DNA from: a virus | Length of the DNA: 64,000 nucleotides | Direction: 5' to 3' (one strand) | IMG/VR virus record: IMGVR_UViG_3300033999_000083 | Location: 1 to 64,000 of that record | Translations under genes and position numbers: made by a program | Part shown: one piece after another, positions 1 to 7,995 of the stretch | Numbering within the stretch: the first letter of the stretch is position 1 | How the letters are laid out: every line of letters begins with the position of its first letter | Notes under the pieces: model-generated | Database searches by the model: none | What the model was told of the DNA's origin: nothing | The model's input: only the letters and a program-made list of their open reading frames with translations

Positions 1-210
1 ATTATTGCTAGTTCTGGAGAGACAGTACATTCATATTGTCATGTACAGTATGATCCTGAAAAGGATGAAATGTACTATAAGTCTGTAGAAAATGATTATC
101 ATAATGAGGTATCTGGATCTATGAAATATGATCACAGTAAATCTCTAAGTGATAACATTACTGATCTAGGAAAATCTTTCTTGGATAAAGTTTATAATGA
201 ATTGAAGTAA
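1..210 (+). CDS. C-terminal part of unknown protein (5' partial)
   Basis: The frame is open from the first base to a TAA and gives 69 residues, hydrophilic, with many Ser, Asp and Tyr and no motif I recognise. It is the end of a gene that begins upstream of the window. Codon use looks like a real phage gene. No function is proposed. Confidence 0.6.
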   Translation: MIASSGETVHSYCHVQYDPEKDEMYYKSVENDYHNEVSGSMKYDHSKSLSDNITDLGKSFLDKVYNELK

Positions 211-1157
211 TAATATTAAAAAATATTATTCTGGAAATACATTATAATCATATCTGTAATCTGTATATTAAATTTCTTATCAATTATGCAATTTATTAAC
301 TAGTATTGTATTTTTTTATTATTAATAATATTAATATGATAAAAATTATAAATTGCATATTTAATAATATTTTTAATATAATAGAAATATTGATATTTAA
401 ACATATAATGCTTAAAAATTAAAATAGTTGAATAGTAAAATAAGAGATGTAAATAGTTGTGGGTAGAGTAGAGTAGGTGAATATGATTGTATTGAGTTAT
501 TCCCCTACTCTCTAAACATTCCAAATCTTTCAGATTTACTTTCTTATAGTGAAAATGGGTCGTTATTTATCGTTTATCCTAAAACATCTTATAATCCTTT
601 ACAAATACCTAAAATCCTTTTTTCACTATCTATTCAACTTATTTTACAAAACAAGGATCAAACAAAATTTTCCATTTACTAGTTCACTTAATTTGAAGTT
701 ATATTTAGTAGTGAATAGCTTTATCTATACAGCAACCTATTCCTTGAGGTTATAAACATAGACAAAAAGTATATATTAAATATAACATGGTATTAAATAG
801 TTAATACAAGGAAAATCTTTAATACTTGCATTTTAAGTGGACTTTTCATTGAACTTTAATCATCTATAATATAACTCATTCATTTTGGGGTTAATTAATA
901 ACTACTTTTAGTACTGAATACATATTTCCTGGAATATGTATTATATAATAATTAATATATAATAGTGCTTTAAAATGGAGTTGTACGAGTCCATGCAACT
1001 TAATAAATGCGGATCGATAGCATTTAAAATTATAGAATTATAGGTTAGTAATTAATACTATAATTCAGGACACTAAAAGTTAGTTAATAATTTAATGTTA
1101 GTAAATTCAGGAAAATACTAACAATTCCCCAATTTGAATGAGTTTTTAAATAAGATT
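211..1157. other. Non-coding AT-rich stretch with hairpins
   Basis: No convincing gene. Plus- and minus-strand ORFs of 60-75 codons here are rich in Tyr, Ile, Phe and Lys, as chance ORFs in AT-rich DNA are. There is a perfect hairpin, 917-926 against 933-942, and a second AAATGC/GCATTT hairpin around 1005-1027. The stretch separates an upstream gene from the first accessory gene cluster and may hold promoter or other control sequences. I see no clean TTTG/TAnnTTTG promoter in it. Confidence 0.5.
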
Positions 1158-1463
1158 ATGAAAGAATATTATTACTTATGGATGGGTAAAAAAGAAGATC
1201 CGTTCTCTATGTCTATAGCTGTAAAAATAATAGATGGTATTATCACCTCTATAACAACTAGAAATAATAACTGGAAGTTTGATCTCAGAACACTACTAAA
1301 TAAATCTTTAAAGGATGCTGTTCATATTATGTACACCTATCTTCACAGTACTAATATACTTGAACCTCCAATAATCAACTACTTAGATATAGATGAAGGT
1401 GTGTATGAAATACTAAGTTATAGATATGGATCAATACATAACTTTGTTCTAAATTATGAATGA
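1158..1463 (+). CDS. Small early protein, tandem family A member 1
   Basis: First of a row of related small genes. The family shares an N-terminal (K/E)(Y/F)Y.(I/L/W) strand, then a V.(I/V).(D/N)..I strand, a Trp or basic patch and a C-terminal L(L/I).(K/R)..(D/E).A helix. I start it at the ATG giving MKEYYYLWMGKK because this lines up with the starts of its neighbours; an in-frame ATG at 1134 would add 8 residues. It ends in TGA and overlaps the next start. If TGA is Trp here it gains 8 residues. Function unknown. Confidence 0.6.
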   Translation: MKEYYYLWMGKKEDPFSMSIAVKIIDGIITSITTRNNNWKFDLRTLLNKSLKDAVHIMYTYLHSTNILEPPIINYLDIDEGVYEILSYRYGSIHNFVLNYE

Positions 1464-1788
1464 ATATTACTGCATTTGGATAAATAAAAAAGATACTGTT
1501 GAAGAAATTTCATTAGTGGTGAAACTAACTGACCAGGTTATCAAACACATAGAAGCCTTTTATTCAGATATCAAAGTATTAAATCTAAATACTGATGAAT
1601 ACTGTATAGTGGATCCAAAATGTTTATTAGACAAACGTATGGATATAGCATTAGGTATATTAGATAGGTATATTAGTAGTGAAAATCTAAATAAAAAATA
1701 TATCCTAGTTAGATCTAAAAAGATATCTAAATTTTCTTATGATAACATTATGTCAAAAACTAAAGGATTTAACAAACATAAATTATGA
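1456..1788 (+). CDS. Small early protein, tandem family A member 2
   Basis: Begins MNEYYCIWINKK, clearly homologous to its upstream neighbour, and keeps the V..TDQVI strand and the LL..R.D.ALGIL helix. It ends in TGA overlapping the next ATG; under TGA = Trp it would extend about 10 codons to a TAA. Unknown function, probably one of the fast-evolving host-takeover genes common in phage early regions (inference). Confidence 0.6.
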   Translation: MNEYYCIWINKKDTVEEISLVVKLTDQVIKHIEAFYSDIKVLNLNTDEYCIVDPKCLLDKRMDIALGILDRYISSENLNKKYILVRSKKISKFSYDNIMSKTKGFNKHKL

Positions 1789-1871
1789 AAAGATATTATT
1801 ACATTAATGTACACTTAAGAGACTTTCTTGATGATACAGAAGCAATAGTTACTGTTGCTAGAGTTTGTTAA
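1785..1871 (+). CDS. Very short family A member, probably truncated
   Basis: A 28-codon ORF that starts in a 4-base overlap with the gene before it. It begins MKRYYYINVHLRDFLDDTEA, matching the N-terminus of the next gene (MEEFYCIYIDEP...NTEAFVKI), then stops at TAA after the first strand. It looks like a remnant of a family A duplicate or a minimal single-strand product. Confidence 0.4.
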   Translation: MKRYYYINVHLRDFLDDTEAIVTVARVC

Positions 1872-1898
1872 GTATAAATTTAAATATATACATAAGCT

Positions 1899-2189
1899 AT
1901 GGAAGAGTTTTATTGTATTTACATAGATGAACCAAATATAGGTTCTAATACAGAAGCTTTTGTGAAAATAAATCATAACACAATCGTTTCTATAAAGGAT
2001 ACATCAAGACCTAAAAAATATCAATGGGATGGATGGAAAATTAATCTTAACACTCTAATAGGTAAAACATTAGATGAAGCTTTGGACATCTTATCTGATT
2101 CCCTAAATGAAACTAAATACACTTCTGGTGAACCTTATGTCTATTATACAGTAATATCAAAAAATACATACTATAAAGTAACAATTTAA
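1899..2189 (+). CDS. Small early protein, tandem family A member
   Basis: 96 residues with the full family pattern: MEEFYCIYIDEP, AFVKINHNTIVSI, a basic YQWDGWKI segment, then NTLIGKTLDEALDILSDSL. Compact alpha+beta, no signal peptide. Ends in TAA. Function unknown. Confidence 0.65.
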   Translation: MEEFYCIYIDEPNIGSNTEAFVKINHNTIVSIKDTSRPKKYQWDGWKINLNTLIGKTLDEALDILSDSLNETKYTSGEPYVYYTVISKNTYYKVTI

Positions 2190-2203
2190 AACTCTAAAAC
2201 AAA

Positions 2204-2494
2204 ATGGAAAAGAAGTTTCAATTCCGAGTTTCTGAGATATCTCTTAGAGACTCTTCATCAGTTGTTGTCTCAGTAGAAGACAACATTATAACAAAAGCAG
2301 TTAGTATTGCTAGTAAAAAGTGTCACTACTGGGACAATTGTCTTCCTAAAGCCAGTAATATGGTAGGAAGAAACATCAATGAAGTAGAAAAAGAAATTAA
2401 AAAATCTGTTCTACTATATCAAATGAATGGTTACACTCCTTATGTAATAAGAAGAGAAGTAAAATCTTCTGATAAATGTAATAAATATTTGTAA
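2204..2494 (+). CDS. Small early protein, tandem family A member
   Basis: 96 residues. Diverged member: KKFQFRVSEISL, SVVVSVEDNIITKAV, a Cys/His/Trp patch (KKCHYWDNC) and NMVGRNINEVEKEIKKSVLLY. The order of elements matches the preceding gene. Function unknown. Confidence 0.6.
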   Translation: MEKKFQFRVSEISLRDSSSVVVSVEDNIITKAVSIASKKCHYWDNCLPKASNMVGRNINEVEKEIKKSVLLYQMNGYTPYVIRREVKSSDKCNKYL

Positions 2495-2496
2495 TT

Positions 2497-2859
2497 ATGA
2501 AAACTTCTGAAAATAAAGTAAAAATAGAACTTGAGGGGCCAGCACTTGGCACCCTCGAGTGGTTTGAAAAGTTCATGTCTAAAAGCAAGTTTGTAATAAA
2601 AGGAAATGAAGAAGAAACCCCAAGTATTTTTTTAAGACACCTGGAAGATGACAGATTAATATGTAAGAAGAAAACAGAGAAAAGTGATGAAAGGTTCTAT
2701 AATATATCATCTAATGGATGTGCTTACATATCTCCAGAATATGAAGGAAATAAAGAAGGACTTTTTGATTTTCCTCTAACTCCTAAATGTAGAGAAGCTG
2801 TGGAAAATATGATAAATGAAGCAATGACTTTATTTGTCAATTGGTGGAAAGAATCTTAA
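2497..2859 (+). CDS. Small early protein, tandem family B member 1
   Basis: 120 residues. Shares with the next gene the N-terminal GTL(E/D)WFE.FM(S)(K/E)S..VIK, the central (P)..FL.H, the segment GLFDFPL(T/S)P.C..AV..MI.EA..LF and a C-terminal WW. The pair is an evident tandem duplication. No known domain recognised. Confidence 0.65.
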   Translation: MKTSENKVKIELEGPALGTLEWFEKFMSKSKFVIKGNEEETPSIFLRHLEDDRLICKKKTEKSDERFYNISSNGCAYISPEYEGNKEGLFDFPLTPKCREAVENMINEAMTLFVNWWKES

Positions 2860-2870
2860 ATTAAAAGAAA

Positions 2871-3245
2871 ATGGAAATATATTTAAATCATAAACCAACT
2901 TATGTTGGTACTTTAGATTGGTTTGAGGACTTTATGTCCGAAAGTGATTTGGTAATAAAAGAAATAGTTAATGGTATTCCTGGATTATTCTTACATCATA
3001 AAGATGATATGGGAAGAGATTGCTATCACTTTTTATGTAGGAAAGATTTAAATGGTGGATATTATGATGACTTTAACAAAACAGCAGATGGTTATATCTG
3101 TGTTTTTCCATCAACAAAACTATCTGAAAATGGACTTTTTGATTTTCCATTAAGTCCACAGTGTGAAAAAGCTGTAGATAAAATGATTTTGGAAGCAAAG
3201 AATTTATTTAAAAGATGGTGGGAAAATGATGGAGTTCCTTATTAA
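2871..3245 (+). CDS. Small early protein, tandem family B member 2
   Basis: 124 residues, homologous over its whole length to the gene 11 bp upstream (GTLDWFEDFMSESDLVIK near the start, GLFDFPLSPQCEKAVDKMI near the end, terminal RWWE). Predicted soluble. Function unknown. Confidence 0.65.
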   Translation: MEIYLNHKPTYVGTLDWFEDFMSESDLVIKEIVNGIPGLFLHHKDDMGRDCYHFLCRKDLNGGYYDDFNKTADGYICVFPSTKLSENGLFDFPLSPQCEKAVDKMILEAKNLFKRWWENDGVPY

Positions 3246-3256
3246 GATATAAGGCA

Positions 3257-3619
3257 ATGGAAGAAATAATTAAAAAATTAGTAGAATTAGCTACTGAATA
3301 TGCAGAATTTATGGAGAGAAAACCAACCAGACGTGAAGTTGCTTTCTGGTATAGTGAAGATTACTCTGAAAAAATATCTGCATACTTTACTGATAGTAGA
3401 GAATATGTAGTTACTTTTGGAAAAGTTCATATAGCTGAGTATAAAAGTACTATTGAATTTCCTTTCAGTTATACAGTTGAAGACCTTGAAAGAGAATATG
3501 ACAGAGCTAAACTTTTCTTTGAAGAAGAAAAGGAAAGGGTTAAAAGAAAAATTCAAGAAGCTAAGGAAATTGAAATTGAGTGTTTAAAGAAACAATTAGA
3601 GGAGTTAGAAAAAAGTTAA
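3257..3619 (+). CDS. Small coiled-coil protein
   Basis: 120 residues. N-terminal half mixed; from about residue 75 on it is almost all Glu, Lys and Arg with heptad-like spacing (long helix, probably coiled coil). It ends just before a hairpin with a T-rich tail, so it is probably last in the first small operon. Function unknown. Confidence 0.6.
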   Translation: MEEIIKKLVELATEYAEFMERKPTRREVAFWYSEDYSEKISAYFTDSREYVVTFGKVHIAEYKSTIEFPFSYTVEDLEREYDRAKLFFEEEKERVKRKIQEAKEIEIECLKKQLEELEKS

Positions 3620-3639
3620 TAAAGAGTCATCTGTTGTTA

Positions 3640-3671
3640 GTAGGAGAATTCTTAGTAGTTCTCCTACTTTA
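3640..3671 (+). terminator. Probable transcription terminator hairpin
   Basis: Nine-bp perfect stem GTAGGAGAA/TTCTCCTAC with a 10-nt loop, followed by TTTATAAAA. It sits between the coiled-coil gene and the zinc-ribbon gene. The U-tract is weak, so termination strength is uncertain. Confidence 0.5.
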
Positions 3672-3686
3672 TAAAATTAAAAAAAA

Positions 3687-3902
3687 ATGAAAATAGATAA
3701 AATATTAAGTCAGTATCGTAGGGATTTCTATGCAATTTATATCTGTGAACATTGCGGATATAAAGAGGAGAAAAGTGGATATGATGATAATTACTTTCAC
3801 ACTGAAGTAATCCCAAAAATGGTATGTCCTCAATGTGGTAAAACTGCTGATAGTGATTATAGACCACTACAAACAAAATATCCTGATAATTTTGAAATTT
3901 AG
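3687..3902 (+). CDS. Zinc-ribbon protein
   Basis: 71 residues with two CxxC knuckles (CEHCG near residue 20, CPQCG near 50) separated by about 28 residues, the pattern of a small zinc ribbon. Such proteins are common in phage early regions and may bind nucleic acid or host proteins (family knowledge). No further domain. Confidence 0.65.
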   Translation: MKIDKILSQYRRDFYAIYICEHCGYKEEKSGYDDNYFHTEVIPKMVCPQCGKTADSDYRPLQTKYPDNFEI

Positions 3903-3928
3903 GGATAATTTCTTTAAAGATTTATATA

Positions 3929-4300
3929 ATGAAAACTTATGAACAAATTAAAGAATTTTTAGAATCTTTACTAATAGATAAAAATATTGTAGATTCTATT
4001 GATATAAATATGATAGATCAAAACAATCCTTTTGATTCTATCTTTAATTACCTTTCTAGCATAAATGGATTTCATAAGAAATTTGTTAACTCTAAAGAAG
4101 CTATGGATTATTTAACTAGGTATGATACATCTTTAGTTACTAGCTTAAATTTAATTGGAGGTTATGGATTAGGTGTATATGATATAAATGCCATAACTTT
4201 AGCTACAGTGTTATCTAACGAAAGAGGTATAAATAGTCTATATGAAGTAAAAGATCAAATAGAAGACTTCTTTAGAGTTAATAATTATTTTGAAAATTAA
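3929..4300 (+). CDS. Hypothetical protein
   Basis: 123 residues, acidic, mostly helical by composition, no motif recognised. Three bases separate it from the next gene, so the two are probably co-transcribed. Confidence 0.55.
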   Translation: MKTYEQIKEFLESLLIDKNIVDSIDINMIDQNNPFDSIFNYLSSINGFHKKFVNSKEAMDYLTRYDTSLVTSLNLIGGYGLGVYDINAITLATVLSNERGINSLYEVKDQIEDFFRVNNYFEN

Positions 4301-4302
4301 AT

Positions 4303-4614
4303 ATGGAAACAGTAGAAAAGAAAAAATTAAGAATAATCCTAAGTAAACTCTTAGACAACACAAATAAAGCATTTGAAACTCTTATGTTGCATCTAAATGA
4401 GTTAAAGGACTGTAATGACTTTGGTTCTATAAACAAAAAAATTAGAATTATAAGTGAAGATTATGAAAGGTTTAAATTTTATGCAGGTAGGTTAGATAAG
4501 TTAGAAGCACTTTATAGCTTACCAAGCTCTACAAAAAGTATGCATGAAACTGTAGAAGAGTATATAGATAATCTAGGTATCTATGTTAAAGTTGTTAAAT
4601 CACACAATCACTAA
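4303..4614 (+). CDS. Hypothetical helical protein
   Basis: 103 residues rich in Lys, Glu and Leu, likely all-helical. Follows the previous gene by 2 bp. Function unknown. Confidence 0.55.
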   Translation: METVEKKKLRIILSKLLDNTNKAFETLMLHLNELKDCNDFGSINKKIRIISEDYERFKFYAGRLDKLEALYSLPSSTKSMHETVEEYIDNLGIYVKVVKSHNH

Positions 4615-4630
4615 ATTTTATATTAAACTT

Positions 4631-5077
4631 ATGATAGAAATAAAAGCACCAAATCCAATTTTACAGTTAGATGATCACCAGACTATTTTCTTGGCTGGGA
4701 GTATAGAAATGGGTGTAGCTGAAAATTGGCAGGATAGAGTCAAGAATCTACTAAAAGATAAAAAAGTAATATTATTAAATCCGAGACGTGATGATTGGGA
4801 TTCAACTTGGATTCAAAGTAAAGATAATCCTGAATTTGTAAAACAAGTTATGTGGGAATTAAATGCTCAAGAATTAGCAGATAAGATAATTATGTATTTT
4901 GATCCTAACACAAAATCGCCTATTAGTTTATTAGAATTGGGTTTATTTGCTAGAACTGGTAAAATGATTGTTATTTGTCCTAATGGATTTTATAGAAAAG
5001 GAAACGTTGATATTGTGTGCGAAAAATATAATGTAAGACAAATTCAAACATTAGAAGATGTGGTTAATTGCATTTAA
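4631..5077 (+). CDS. Nucleoside 2-deoxyribosyltransferase-like protein
   Basis: 148 residues. IFLAGSIEMG near the start is the phosphate/ribose-binding loop of the nucleoside 2-deoxyribosyltransferase (DRT)-like fold. NPRRDDW, QVMWELNAQELAD and LLELGLFART match the conserved Arg, Trp/Glu and catalytic E.G motifs of that family. These enzymes exchange or hydrolyse the base of deoxynucleosides, so this may salvage or remodel host nucleotides. I start at the ATG giving MIEIKAP; an upstream in-frame ATG overlaps the previous gene. Confidence 0.75.
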   Translation: MIEIKAPNPILQLDDHQTIFLAGSIEMGVAENWQDRVKNLLKDKKVILLNPRRDDWDSTWIQSKDNPEFVKQVMWELNAQELADKIIMYFDPNTKSPISLLELGLFARTGKMIVICPNGFYRKGNVDIVCEKYNVRQIQTLEDVVNCI

Positions 5078-5141
5078 ATATAAGTATATTAATCAAAACT
5101 ATAATTTGCTTTTAAACTTATATTTTTGATATTGCAACACA

Positions 5142-5393
5142 ATGATAAAAATTAATAGAATTATACCTCCAACCTTACAAATTTATACACCAAATGGTGA
5201 ATTATTAGGAACTGTTAATGAATATGAATTTCTGGATATTAGAGTACAAATTAAAAAGCAACAAATATCAGGTTATTATGGTATTTTTAATGGAGAAAGA
5301 ATTAACATAGATAGGAACGGAGAATTAGAAAAATATCCTAATGGTTTACTAGATACAATGACTAGGTATTACCTTGAACTATACAATGACTAG
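5142..5393 (+). CDS. Small early protein, paralogue of the gene at 54.0 kb
   Basis: 83 residues. The core (I..P..(L/I).(I/V)(Y/F).P(N/D)G...G.(V/L)NE(Y/L)EFLD(I/L)R.QIKK...SG(Y/F)Y) is shared with the gene at 54006-54296, so the phage carries two copies 49 kb apart. The last 13 codons lie in a 28-bp tandem repeat that continues beyond the stop, so the C-terminus may differ between isolates. Function unknown. Confidence 0.6.
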   Translation: MIKINRIIPPTLQIYTPNGELLGTVNEYEFLDIRVQIKKQQISGYYGIFNGERINIDRNGELEKYPNGLLDTMTRYYLELYND

Positions 5394-5466
5394 GTATTAC
5401 CTTGAACTATACAATGACTAGGTATTATCTTGAACTATACAATGACTAGGTATTATCTTGAACTTA
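5355..5466. repeat. 28-bp direct tandem repeat, four copies
   Basis: Four head-to-tail copies of a 28-bp unit starting ACAATGACTAGGTATTA and ending TTGAACTAT. Copies 1 and 2 are identical; copies 3 and 4 share a C-to-T change and the last diverges at its end. The first copy codes for the C-terminus of the gene before it and the second brings its TAG stop, so the array looks like slippage expansion of a gene end. Confidence 0.9.
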
Positions 5467-5488
5467 CATAATAAATTTTATTTTAATT

Positions 5489-5674
5489 ATGACAGATTAT
5501 TTTATTAAGTTGGAGGGTATAACAAAGAGAGAATTCTTTGCTATAGAAGCAATGAAAGGATTACTCTCAAATCCTGAATAAGTTAATGCTACTGATTATA
5601 AATGGGCAGCAAAAACCTCTATTGAGTATGCTGATGCTCTTTTAAAAGAATTGAAAGATGAATTACCTCAGTAA
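5489..5674 (+). pseudogene. Small conserved phage protein interrupted by TAA
   Basis: Read through, the frame gives a 60-residue product of a widespread small phage type: a REFFAIEAMKGLLSNP-like first half and an IEYADALLKELK second half. An in-frame TAA at 5579-5581 separates the halves. TAA is the standard stop elsewhere in this genome, so I read this as a nonsense mutation. The TAA replaces the position just after the conserved NP(E) element. Confidence 0.6.
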
Positions 5675-6068
5675 AGACCACTGGAATTATAGGGTAATGG
5701 CGAAGGGATACAAAAATGAAGTATATCTTGGTATATATGAGGTATATTATAAAGACGATATTCCTTCTTCATATTCTAAAGATCCAGTAACCATTGAAGG
5801 AAATAACTTATTTGAGCTTGATAAAGTCTTATCTTTAATGACAGAGTGTTTGGGAAAACCAATACTTTGGTATGGAGAGAAGTTTCCAGAAGAATATAGA
5901 AAAGGAGCTACAGATTATTTTATTTTACATAAAGAATTTGAAAAGCAAAAAGAAAAACATCCTTTTAAGTACAAACTAGAGTCTATCTGGTTTGAATTAT
6001 ACTGTCTCATTACAAATAATAAATTAATGAGATGGATTAAAAGTAAATTCAAAATCAATCAAATATAG
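5658..6068 (+). CDS. Conserved small phage protein (YNYRVM type)
   Basis: 136 residues. WNYRVM......VYLGIYEVYY....PSSYSKDPV near the N-terminus is typical of a common phage protein whose members carry the YRVM...GIHEVYYD..G....T..PV pattern. Function unknown. A truncated paralogue of the middle part lies at 7356-7514 (KPI(L/I)W...(K/R)FPEEY(R/K)K). It overlaps the end of the broken gene before it by 17 bp. Confidence 0.6.
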   Translation: MNYLSKDHWNYRVMAKGYKNEVYLGIYEVYYKDDIPSSYSKDPVTIEGNNLFELDKVLSLMTECLGKPILWYGEKFPEEYRKGATDYFILHKEFEKQKEKHPFKYKLESIWFELYCLITNNKLMRWIKSKFKINQI

Positions 6069-6515
6069 ACAAGAAAGGCTAAACATTGATACCTTATAGA
6101 CTTATTCTATAGAAGATACTAATCTTGAATTGGCAAGATAGCTATTCCTTATGAATAGTTGGAGTAATCCTAGACGTACCATTTGCTCGGAGGAAGCAAT
6201 ATATAAAATTGGTGCGAATGAGTCCTCAGCAAAGATAAATCAACAAAAGGACAGGTTTAACCGACCTGCACCAGCTATAAGGAAGAATTATAGCCACAGT
6301 TTTGCAGTGAGTAAGACACTGTAGAGGGGAAAAGAGTTCATAAGTGAAATGATACCCCACTGCTATTTGAAAAAGTAGCAAGATAAGTAAGAGAGACTCA
6401 TCAACTCTTAAGCTTATTGAAAGCGCCTTGAAATGAGGATTGTATAAGTTGATTTATCCTGACCCTACTTCTAAACAAATGAAGAGGGTGCTAATAAGAA
6501 TAATTTAATAATTAA
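6069..6515 (+). ncRNA. Structured non-coding region, candidate phage RNA
   Basis: About 450 nt without a plausible ORF but dense in short perfect hairpins: CTATTC/GAATAG (6142-6158), TTGCT/AGCAA (6183-6199), CAGGT/ACCTG (6252-6268), GCTATA/TATAGC (6274-6294), CAGTG/CACTG (6305-6321), GGGG/CCCC (6326-6358), TGCTATTT/AAAAAGTAGCA (6361-6380) and ACCCTACTTC/GAAGAGGGT near 6462-6490. GC is higher than in flanking genes. I do not recognise RNase P, tmRNA, or a group I or II core. Strand is assumed from the neighbours. Confidence 0.5.
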
Positions 6516-6519
6516 TAAT

Positions 6520-6945
6520 ATGAAAAATCTTATTGATGAATTTGTAGCTTTTTTAGAAGAAAATAATATAAAAGAACTTTATAAAAAAGCTCTTATAGAA
6601 AATGGAGTAATAAACTACTTGCATTTCTTAGAAGATAGTAAACCACGTAATTTTATATGTGGTGCATTCTCTTGGAGTAATACTCCAGAAGGATATAAAT
6701 TTTGGCAAGATGTAGATTTAAAGTGGGTTACTTTATTAAAGGAATTAGAAACTCCTATTAAAGTAGGTGATAAATGTATATTTTGGAATGATAATCCAGA
6801 GTTGGTAGTAGTTGGAAGATTAGATAAAATAAAGTTAGATAAAGACTTAGAGAATCCTAGTTTTTATCAAACTGGATATTTATTATTTCAAAATTGTGAA
6901 AAATATTCTGAAAAAAGATTAACTGAAATAGCAAATAATGTATAA
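6520..6945 (+). CDS. Hypothetical protein
   Basis: 141 residues. Contains GAFSWSNTPEGYKFWQDVDLKW, which resembles C-terminal modules of small phage proteins with a W.....(G)..FW..V pattern; the genes at 9.35 and 9.81 kb have a comparable GFDWHETVQGYDFWYDI segment. It overlaps the next gene by 8 bp. Function unknown. Confidence 0.6.
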   Translation: MKNLIDEFVAFLEENNIKELYKKALIENGVINYLHFLEDSKPRNFICGAFSWSNTPEGYKFWQDVDLKWVTLLKELETPIKVGDKCIFWNDNPELVVVGRLDKIKLDKDLENPSFYQTGYLLFQNCEKYSEKRLTEIANNV

Positions 6946-7318
6946 AGTAAGTTTTGATTTTGACGGCGTATTAGACAGAGAAGATGTACAAAAATATGCT
7001 AGATCTTTAGTAGATAACGGATTTGAAGTATGGATATGTACATCAAGACTTAGGGATAAAGATTCTCCAAATAGTATGTGGAATGAAGACATATATAAAG
7101 TAGCCAATTATATAGGTATAGATAAAAATCATATTAAGTTTTGTGGGTTAGCAGATAAATATAAATTCTTTATAAAAAAAGATTTTGTATTTCATTTAGA
7201 TGATGATTTAGAAGAAATAAATTTAATAAATAAATATACTAATATTATTGGAATATATCTATATCCTTTAGATAATTGGTTAGAATCTTGTGAAAAAATT
7301 ATTAACCCTTTAAAATAA
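6938..7318 (+). CDS. HAD-like hydrolase
   Basis: 126 residues. The N-terminal SFDFDGVLD is HAD motif I (nucleophile Asp and general-acid Asp). WICTSRL supplies motif II Ser/Thr and FHLDDD fits motif IV acidic residues. Small phage HAD proteins are usually deoxynucleotidases or polynucleotide phosphatases; the substrate cannot be told here. Confidence 0.7.
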   Translation: MYKVSFDFDGVLDREDVQKYARSLVDNGFEVWICTSRLRDKDSPNSMWNEDIYKVANYIGIDKNHIKFCGLADKYKFFIKKDFVFHLDDDLEEINLINKYTNIIGIYLYPLDNWLESCEKIINPLK

Positions 7319-7355
7319 TTACTATGTATAGGTATTCAATTATTTATATTCCAAT

Positions 7356-7514
7356 ATGGGTAATTTTACAAGATGCTGTGAATATGTAATGGCTTCTAGT
7401 AAAATTAGAGAACCTTTAGAAGAAATGGTTAGTGTTATTAATTCGGTATCAGAATCTATTAATAAACCAATAATTTGGTCTGATGATAGATTCCCTGAAG
7501 AATATAAAAAATAG
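7356..7514 (+). CDS. Short fragment related to the gene at 5.66 kb
   Basis: 52 codons from ATG to TAG. The C-terminal INKPIIWSDDRFPEEYKK matches the GKPILWYGEKFPEEYRKG segment of the gene at 5658-6068, so this is a partial duplicate. Whether it is expressed is uncertain. Confidence 0.45.
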   Translation: MGNFTRCCEYVMASSKIREPLEEMVSVINSVSESINKPIIWSDDRFPEEYKK

Positions 7515-7518
7515 TACT

Positions 7519-7800
7519 ATGAATAAAGAAGAGTGGATAAAAGAAGAGGTCATAAATTATGACTGGAAAAATGATGGATTTGGAGATAATTCTATTGCAG
7601 AATTACTAAATAAAGGTTATGAAAGAGGATATAATGATGCTATGAAACTAATAGATCCATTAATAAAATCTCTTGAGTATATTATTGAAAAAGCATATCC
7701 AAATACTATTAAAGAAGCTATTACATTTGTAAATGATTCAAAGAATATAGCTTATAATGCTTTAAATACTTTTAAAAAGCAATATGAAGACTGGACTTAA
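7519..7800 (+). CDS. Hypothetical helical protein
   Basis: 93 residues beginning MNKEEWIKEEVINYDW. I start at the ATG 4 bp after the preceding stop; an upstream in-frame ATG would overlap that gene. Mostly helical. It overlaps the next gene by 17 bp. Function unknown. Confidence 0.55.
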   Translation: MNKEEWIKEEVINYDWKNDGFGDNSIAELLNKGYERGYNDAMKLIDPLIKSLEYIIEKAYPNTIKEAITFVNDSKNIAYNALNTFKKQYEDWT

Positions 7801-7975
7801 GGATAAGAATGGCACAGAAATAATGGTTGGCGATAAGGTGCGATTTAAATGTTATGGAAGGTATTGGACTGAAACTGTATCTAAAATGAGCACAGGATAT
7901 TATCCGTTTAATCCATATATTAGAGTAGATACTGGTTTTTATATAAAACCATCTGATTGTGAAGTTGTAAAATAG
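7784..7975 (+). CDS. Small YopX/SH3-like phage protein
   Basis: 63 residues. GLKDKNGTEIMVGDKVRF is the N-terminal strand pattern of many small SH3-like or YopX-type phage proteins (LKDK.G.EI..GD.V.F). Function unknown. Confidence 0.55.
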   Translation: MKTGLKDKNGTEIMVGDKVRFKCYGRYWTETVSKMSTGYYPFNPYIRVDTGFYIKPSDCEVVK

Positions 7976-7995
7976 CGTAAATTTAAGATATTTAT

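Noticed and set aside
549-755. 68-codon plus-strand ORF
   Set aside because: Composition (Leu, Tyr, Phe, Lys, Ile) is that expected of random AT-rich DNA; no spacing or similarity supports it.
5355-5466. CRISPR array
   Set aside because: The repeats are directly head to tail with no spacers, so a simple tandem repeat.
6069-6515. RNase P RNA, tmRNA, or group I/II intron
   Set aside because: None of the conserved core motifs (GAGGAAAGUCC and ACAGAA, tag ORF, P-Q-R-S, domain V) could be found.
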